Assembly (NCBI GenBank): GCA_964571375.1
Contig: CAZNBL010000048.1
Span: 1 to 9,281, forward strand
DNA: 9,281 bases
From: JAFTYR01 sp964571375
GTDB lineage: Bacteria; Pseudomonadota; Gammaproteobacteria; Burkholderiales; Burkholderiaceae_F
Direction: 5' to 3'
Both the position numbers and the translations under genes were made by a program. Below the pieces are notes generated by a model, which was not told where the DNA came from, ran no database searches, and saw only the letters and a list, made by a program, of their open reading frames with translations. This document shows positions 5,854 through 9,281 of this stretch, one piece after another. Within the stretch, counting starts at the first letter, position 1. Each line of letters begins with the position of its first letter.

Positions 5854-7302
5854 ATGAACACAAATAAGATCGGAATTATTTCGAGCCTTTGCCCGGAACC
5901 CTTCGCCAAGCTGCTTGAAGCCAAGATCGCAGCTCTCGGCACTGCTGCCGAACCGGCTCCCGAAGTCGTTCGCTCCGCAGTCGAATGGACAAAGATCGAA
6001 AACCCCAGAATTCCTCTGGTGGCCGAAGCCGACGTCAAGATGCAGGCCTTTGAAGAAGCTGTTCAGCTCGCCGACAAGAACGTCTCCGTTATCGCTGTCC
6101 CGCACTTCGCTTCCTTAAAGTGGATCGGCGAACTCCAGACTGAAATCCTCACACCGATCGCCAGCATCGCCGAAGCTATCGGCAAGGCTGTCGAAGCCGG
6201 CACACGCGTCGGTTTCTTAGGTACAGCAGACAGCGAAAAGGCTAAGGTCGTTACCGAAGCCATCGGTAAGTTCGGCGATATCGAATGGGTTTACCTCGAC
6301 GAAGCTTCTGCCGGCCTGATCGAAGAACTCCACGCAGGCTGCAAGTGCGGCTGCTGCGACAAGGCTGCCGTCTTCGCCAAGCTCGAAGAAGCCTGCCGTT
6401 ACCTCGTCAATCACGGTGCCACCACCATCATCCCGCCGTGCGGCTACATGGCTGCTATGGCTGACGAACTCCACGCCAAGGGTCTGCCGGTTCTCGACGT
6501 AGCCGAAATCTACGCCAAGTTCCTCGTCAGCGGCGAATGGAAGCAGATCGCCAAGCCGTTCAAGCTCGGTCTCGTCGGCGGTCTCGGCCCGGCCGCAACC
6601 GTTGACCTTTACGACAAGTTCACAAAGGCAACACCGGCTGCAAACGACCAGGAACACTTCAAGGTTGTGATCGAACAGAACCCGCAGATTCCTGACCGCA
6701 CACAGTACCTCCTTAACGGCGGTGTCGACCCCACACTCGCTCTCTACGCTGCCTGCAAGCGTCTTGAAGCCGACGGCGTCGATGCAATCCTGATTCCGTG
6801 CAACACAGCTCACGCTTTCTTCGAAGCTATCGGTCCGAAGCTCCGTGCTCCGATCATCAACATGCAGCAGGTCACTCTCGAAGAAATCGAAAACAAGTAC
6901 GGCAAGGACTGCGTCATCGGTCTTCTCGCTACCAACGGTACCTGCCAGACCGGCATCTACAGCCGCAAGGCTGAAGAAATGGGCTTAAAGCTCGTTACTC
7001 CGGATGCTGAATTCCAGAAGCTCGTTATGAGCGCCATCTACGGTCCGAAGGGTGCCAAGGCCGGTTACACCGACGGCATCTGCCGTGAAGAACTCGTTGC
7101 CGCAGGCCGCCACCTGGTCCGCGACAAGGGTGCCAACGTTCTCATCCTCGGCTGTACAGAACTTCCGCTCATCCTTGATGAATGCGAAAGCCTGGACCTC
7201 GGCGAAGGCTTCAAGTCCGCTGTTGTCGACCCGACAGCAACTCTAGCACGCCGCGCTGCCAAGATCGCCGCTGAAATCTCCAAGATCCGCGGCCGTAAAT
7301 AA
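5854..7302 (+). CDS. Double-length aspartate/glutamate racemase family protein
   Basis: At 482 residues this is about twice the usual racemase length (about 230-250). The C-terminal half (about 236-482) is a full Asp/Glu racemase domain: KLGLVGGLGPAATVDLYDK at its start, NPQIPDRT (276-283), the first catalytic Cys316 in IPCNTAH and the second Cys434 in GCTELP. This cofactor-independent fold interconverts L- and D-amino acids by two-base chemistry. The N-terminal half (about 4-230) looks like a diverged copy: KIGIISSLCPEP replaces the GGLGP start, the first Cys is replaced by His84 in VPHFAS, while the second survives as Cys196 in PPCGYM at the matching position. It also carries a CxCxCC cluster (Cys163, 165, 167, 168). 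The start has GAGG five bases upstream. Lys codons are almost all AAG, implying high expression. It lies between a permease and a dehydrogenase, probably in one operon. Activity of the C-terminal half is likely; substrate is unknown. Confidence 0.88.
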   Translation: MNTNKIGIISSLCPEPFAKLLEAKIAALGTAAEPAPEVVRSAVEWTKIENPRIPLVAEADVKMQAFEEAVQLADKNVSVIAVPHFASLKWIGELQTEILTPIASIAEAIGKAVEAGTRVGFLGTADSEKAKVVTEAIGKFGDIEWVYLDEASAGLIEELHAGCKCGCCDKAAVFAKLEEACRYLVNHGATTIIPPCGYMAAMADELHAKGLPVLDVAEIYAKFLVSGEWKQIAKPFKLGLVGGLGPAATVDLYDKFTKATPAANDQEHFKVVIEQNPQIPDRTQYLLNGGVDPTLALYAACKRLEADGVDAILIPCNTAHAFFEAIGPKLRAPIINMQQVTLEEIENKYGKDCVIGLLATNGTCQTGIYSRKAEEMGLKLVTPDAEFQKLVMSAIYGPKGAKAGYTDGICREELVAAGRHLVRDKGANVLILGCTELPLILDECESLDLGEGFKSAVVDPTATLARRAAKIAAEISKIRGRK

Positions 7303-7316
7303 GACGGGTATCTGAT

Positions 7317-8204
7317 ATGAACACTGCTGCCAACCCCTGCAAAGTTGCCTTTATCGGGCTCGGTGTCATGGGTTTTCCCATGGCAGGTCACTTAGCCAAA
7401 GCCGGTCACTCGGTCACGGTTTACAACCGTACCCGCTCGGTTTCCGAGCGCTGGGTGAATACCTTTGAGGGTGCGGCGGCAGAAACTCCGCGAGAAGCCG
7501 CCGAAGGCGCCGACATCGTCTTTACCTGCGTCAGCAACGACGCCGCGCTGCGCGATGTCACGCTCGGTGAAAACGGCGCCTTTGCCGGTATGAAACCCGA
7601 CGCCGTTCTCTGGGACGACAGTACGGTTTCGCTGGAAGTTACCAAGGAACTTTCCGAGAAAGCCGCTTCGCTCGGACTTCACTTCGTCGACGCTCCGGTT
7701 TCGGGCGGTCAGTCGGGTGCCGAGAACGGCGTGCTTTCCATGATGTGCGGCGGTGAAGAAGACGTCATCGCCCGAGTCCTTCCGGTTGCCGCAGCTTTTG
7801 CTCCGAGCGCCGAAAGAATCGGCCCCTCCGGCCACGGTCAGCTTGCCAAGATGTGCAATCAGATCTGTATCGCCGGTCTCGTGCAGAGTCTTTCGGAATC
7901 CATCGCATTCGGTCAGAAAGCCGGCATCGATATGGAAAAGGTGCTCTCGGTCATCTCCAAGGGCGCCGCTTCGAGCTGGCAGATGCAAAACAGAGGCTCC
8001 ACCATGATCAAGGGTGAATTCGATTTCGGATTTGCCGTCGATCTGATGCGCAAAGACCTCGGTATCTGCTTAAATACCGCAAGAAGTGTGGGCGCAACGC
8101 TTCCGACCACCGCGATGGTGGATCAGTTCTACGCGGACGTTCAGAATCAGGGCGGCGGACGCTGGGACACCTCCAGTCTCATTACGCGTCTCAAAAAAGA
8201 CTGA
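7317..8204 (+). CDS. Beta-hydroxyacid dehydrogenase family oxidoreductase (HIBADH/GarR-like)
   Basis: This 295-residue cytoplasmic protein belongs to the 3-hydroxyisobutyrate dehydrogenase / tartronate semialdehyde reductase family, which interconverts beta-hydroxyacids and semialdehydes using NAD(P)H. The Rossmann motif GLGVMG (14-19) is followed by YNRT (36-39); the Arg there suggests NADP(H) preference. The substrate-binding motif DAPVSGG is at 125-131. The catalytic lysine is Lys178 in GHGQLAKMCNQ, and a second conserved block is RKDLGICL (245-252). Length is normal for the family. The start lies 14 bases after the racemase stop, with a weak GACGGG ribosome-binding site, and the gene ends before the strong terminator at 8227. 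Codon use is less biased than in the racemase. Sequence cannot separate 3-hydroxyisobutyrate, 2-hydroxy-3-oxopropionate or related substrates. Confidence 0.9.
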   Translation: MNTAANPCKVAFIGLGVMGFPMAGHLAKAGHSVTVYNRTRSVSERWVNTFEGAAAETPREAAEGADIVFTCVSNDAALRDVTLGENGAFAGMKPDAVLWDDSTVSLEVTKELSEKAASLGLHFVDAPVSGGQSGAENGVLSMMCGGEEDVIARVLPVAAAFAPSAERIGPSGHGQLAKMCNQICIAGLVQSLSESIAFGQKAGIDMEKVLSVISKGAASSWQMQNRGSTMIKGEFDFGFAVDLMRKDLGICLNTARSVGATLPTTAMVDQFYADVQNQGGGRWDTSSLITRLKKD

Positions 8205-8226
8205 TTCGGTCATATCCTGCTTATAA

Positions 8227-8258
8227 GGCTCTTACAACTCGTTTTGTAAGAGCCTTTT
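8227..8258 (+). terminator. Rho-independent terminator of the permease-racemase-dehydrogenase operon
   Basis: GGCTCTTACAA (8227-8237) and TTGTAAGAGCC (8244-8254) form a perfect 11-bp stem with a six-base loop, followed by TTTT. It begins 22 bases after the dehydrogenase stop codon. It should separate this operon from cysK. Confidence 0.93.
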
Positions 8259-8275
8259 CGTTTATGCGGACTTAT

Positions 8276-8304
8276 TTGACATAAGATTGGGTAAGGATAA
8301 AAAT
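8276..8304 (+). promoter_or_regulatory. Probable cysK promoter
   Basis: A perfect -35 hexamer TTGACA (8276-8281) lies directly after the terminator. The -10 falls in an A/T-rich run at 8298-8304, where AAAAAT (17-base spacing) or TAAAAA (16-base spacing) each match four of six positions, so it is weak. The strong -35 with a weak -10, next to a palindrome, suggests a regulated promoter. Confidence 0.5.
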
Positions 8305-8306
8305 AT

Positions 8307-8325
8307 ACCTAGTTAGTTACTAGGT
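8307..8325. promoter_or_regulatory. Palindromic operator candidate upstream of cysK
   Basis: ACCTAGT (8307-8313) and ACTAGGT (8319-8325) are perfect 7-base inverted arms around TAGTT. A further half-site, ACTAGG (8328-8333), follows in direct orientation and merges into the Shine-Dalgarno sequence AGGAG. The site starts just after the predicted -10, where a bound repressor would block transcription. The ATACCT...AGGT outline loosely recalls Rrf2-type (IscR, CymR) operators, though the half-site spacing differs from the IscR type-1 site. The regulator is not encoded in this window. Confidence 0.55.
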
Positions 8326-8342
8326 TTACTAGGAGATTTGAA

Positions 8343-9272
8343 ATGAACATTCATCAGTCCCTCGGAGAATTGGTCGGCAGAACCCCGCTTTTAAGAGCCA
8401 AACGCTGGGAAGCCGCTCATGAGGCCAAAGCCGAAATCATCGTCAAACTCGAATCCTTCAACCCCGCAGGTTCCGCCAAAGACCGTGTTGCCCTCAACAT
8501 GATCAATGACGCCGAGGCCAAAGGACTCCTGAAACCGGGTTCTACAATTATCGAACCTACAAGCGGCAACACCGGCATCGGTTTGGCTGCCATCGCCACT
8601 TCAAGAGGCTATCGCGCCATCATGACGATGCCGAGCACAATGAGCGTCGAGCGACAGAATCTTCTCAAGGCATACGGCGCCGAAATCGTCCTCACTCCGG
8701 GTGAAAAAGGAATGGCCGGCGCCATTGCCAGAGCCGAAGAACTCGCCCGTGAAATTCCGGACAGCTTCATTCCGGGTCAGTTCGTGAACCCGGCAAACCC
8801 CGAAGCTCACTTCAAGACCACGGGTCCTGAAATCTGGGAAGACACCGACGGTGAAATCGCTGCTTTTGTCGCAAGCGTCGGCACAGGCGGCACCATTACG
8901 GGCACCGGCGAATTCCTGAAATCCAAGAATCCTGACATCAAAGTATTTGCCGTCGAACCCGCTTCCTCTCCGGTTCTTTCCGGCGGCCGCCCCGGTCCCC
9001 ACAAGATTCAGGGCATCGGCGCCGGATTCATTCCCGAAGTGCTCAACACCGGGATTTACGACGAAGTGATCACCGTCAGCAATGACGACGCGTTTGCCGC
9101 AGGCAAGGCTTTTGCCCGTACCGAAGGCATTCTGGTCGGTATTTCGTCGGGTGCTGCGCTGCACGCCGCCACACTCGTTGCGAAGAGAAAAGAATTTGCC
9201 GGCAAGAAGATCGTGGTCCTGCTCCCCGATACCGGCGACCGTTATCTTTCCACGCCGCTCTTTGCCGACTGA
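8343..9272 (+). CDS. cysK: Cysteine synthase (O-acetylserine sulfhydrylase)
   Basis: This 309-residue pyridoxal-phosphate enzyme makes L-cysteine from O-acetyl-L-serine and sulfide in the cytoplasm, the last step of sulfur assimilation. Lys46 in NPAGSAKDR is the expected Schiff-base lysine. The substrate loop TSGNTG is at 73-78. The phosphate-binding loop GTGGT is at 180-184. GISSGAA (266-272) supplies the conserved serine near the PLP ring nitrogen, and PDTGDRYLST (295-304) is the usual C-terminal block. The length fits CysK. The start has AGGAG (8331-8335) seven bases upstream. It is preceded by its own promoter and a palindrome, and separated from the operon before it by a terminator, so it is likely regulated independently. 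CysM or cystathionine beta-synthase-like enzymes are the alternatives, but the motifs and length favour CysK. Confidence 0.93.
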   Translation: MNIHQSLGELVGRTPLLRAKRWEAAHEAKAEIIVKLESFNPAGSAKDRVALNMINDAEAKGLLKPGSTIIEPTSGNTGIGLAAIATSRGYRAIMTMPSTMSVERQNLLKAYGAEIVLTPGEKGMAGAIARAEELAREIPDSFIPGQFVNPANPEAHFKTTGPEIWEDTDGEIAAFVASVGTGGTITGTGEFLKSKNPDIKVFAVEPASSPVLSGGRPGPHKIQGIGAGFIPEVLNTGIYDEVITVSNDDAFAAGKAFARTEGILVGISSGAALHAATLVAKRKEFAGKKIVVLLPDTGDRYLSTPLFAD

Positions 9273-9281
9273 CCGGTAAAG

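Noticed and set aside
6217..6813. Open frame of 198 codons on the minus strand opposite the racemase
   Set aside because: Same codon-bias artefact over a confident gene; no family resemblance and no separate ribosome-binding context.
8304..8328. A classical IscR type-1 site upstream of cysK
   Set aside because: The outer ATACCT and AGGT parts fit, but the half-sites are two bases closer than in that consensus and the inner GACT/AGTC bases are missing, so only a general operator call is justified.
8601..9164. Open frame of 187 codons on the minus strand opposite cysK
   Set aside because: cysK is unmistakable on the plus strand and the antisense product resembles nothing.

Overview
The window is about 9.3 kb of bacterial chromosome, moderately GC-rich, densely coding, with strong Shine-Dalgarno sites and short gaps. 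Gene content (a C69 dipeptidase, an HxlR regulator, an AI-2E family permease, an Asp/Glu racemase and CysK) and codon style would fit a gut betaproteobacterium of the Burkholderiales (Sutterella-like). That placement is an inference from general impression, not from a marker gene. I see no rRNA, tRNA, CRISPR array, insertion sequence or phage gene.

Layout. (1) Positions 46-1476, plus strand: an N-terminal-nucleophile dipeptidase of family C69. (2) Positions 1477-1557: two back-to-back intrinsic terminators, one for each converging transcript. (3) Positions 1556-4078, minus strand: a Cu(I)-exporting P1B-type ATPase (CopA). It runs without a stop codon into a second metal-binding domain that looks like a complete CopZ chaperone gene with its own ribosome-binding site and ATG (1556-1768). 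(4) Positions 4079-4190: a 112-bp divergent control region with a perfect 10-bp-arm inverted repeat. (5) Positions 4191-4559, plus strand: an HxlR-family winged-helix regulator with a cysteine-rich tail, probably the regulator of copA. (6) Positions 4633-8204, plus strand: AI-2E family permease, double-length aspartate/glutamate racemase and beta-hydroxyacid dehydrogenase, separated by 24 and 14 bp and ended by a strong terminator at 8227-8258. (7) Positions 8343-9272, plus strand: cysteine synthase (cysK) with its own promoter region and a 19-bp palindrome just upstream of its ribosome-binding site.

How the parts work together. Blocks 3-5 form a copper-homeostasis module: exporter, chaperone and a divergent regulator. 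Block 6 looks like a small amino-acid or hydroxyacid metabolism operon with a permease. Its substrate cannot be read from sequence. The dipeptidase and cysK appear to be independent housekeeping units.

The most interesting items are the in-frame copA-copZ arrangement, the HxlR-type (rather than CueR, CsoR or CopY) candidate copper regulator with its palindrome, the tandem racemase whose first half has lost one catalytic cysteine and gained a CxCxCC cluster, and the palindromic operator candidate in front of cysK. None of these amounts to a clearly new defence or mobile system.
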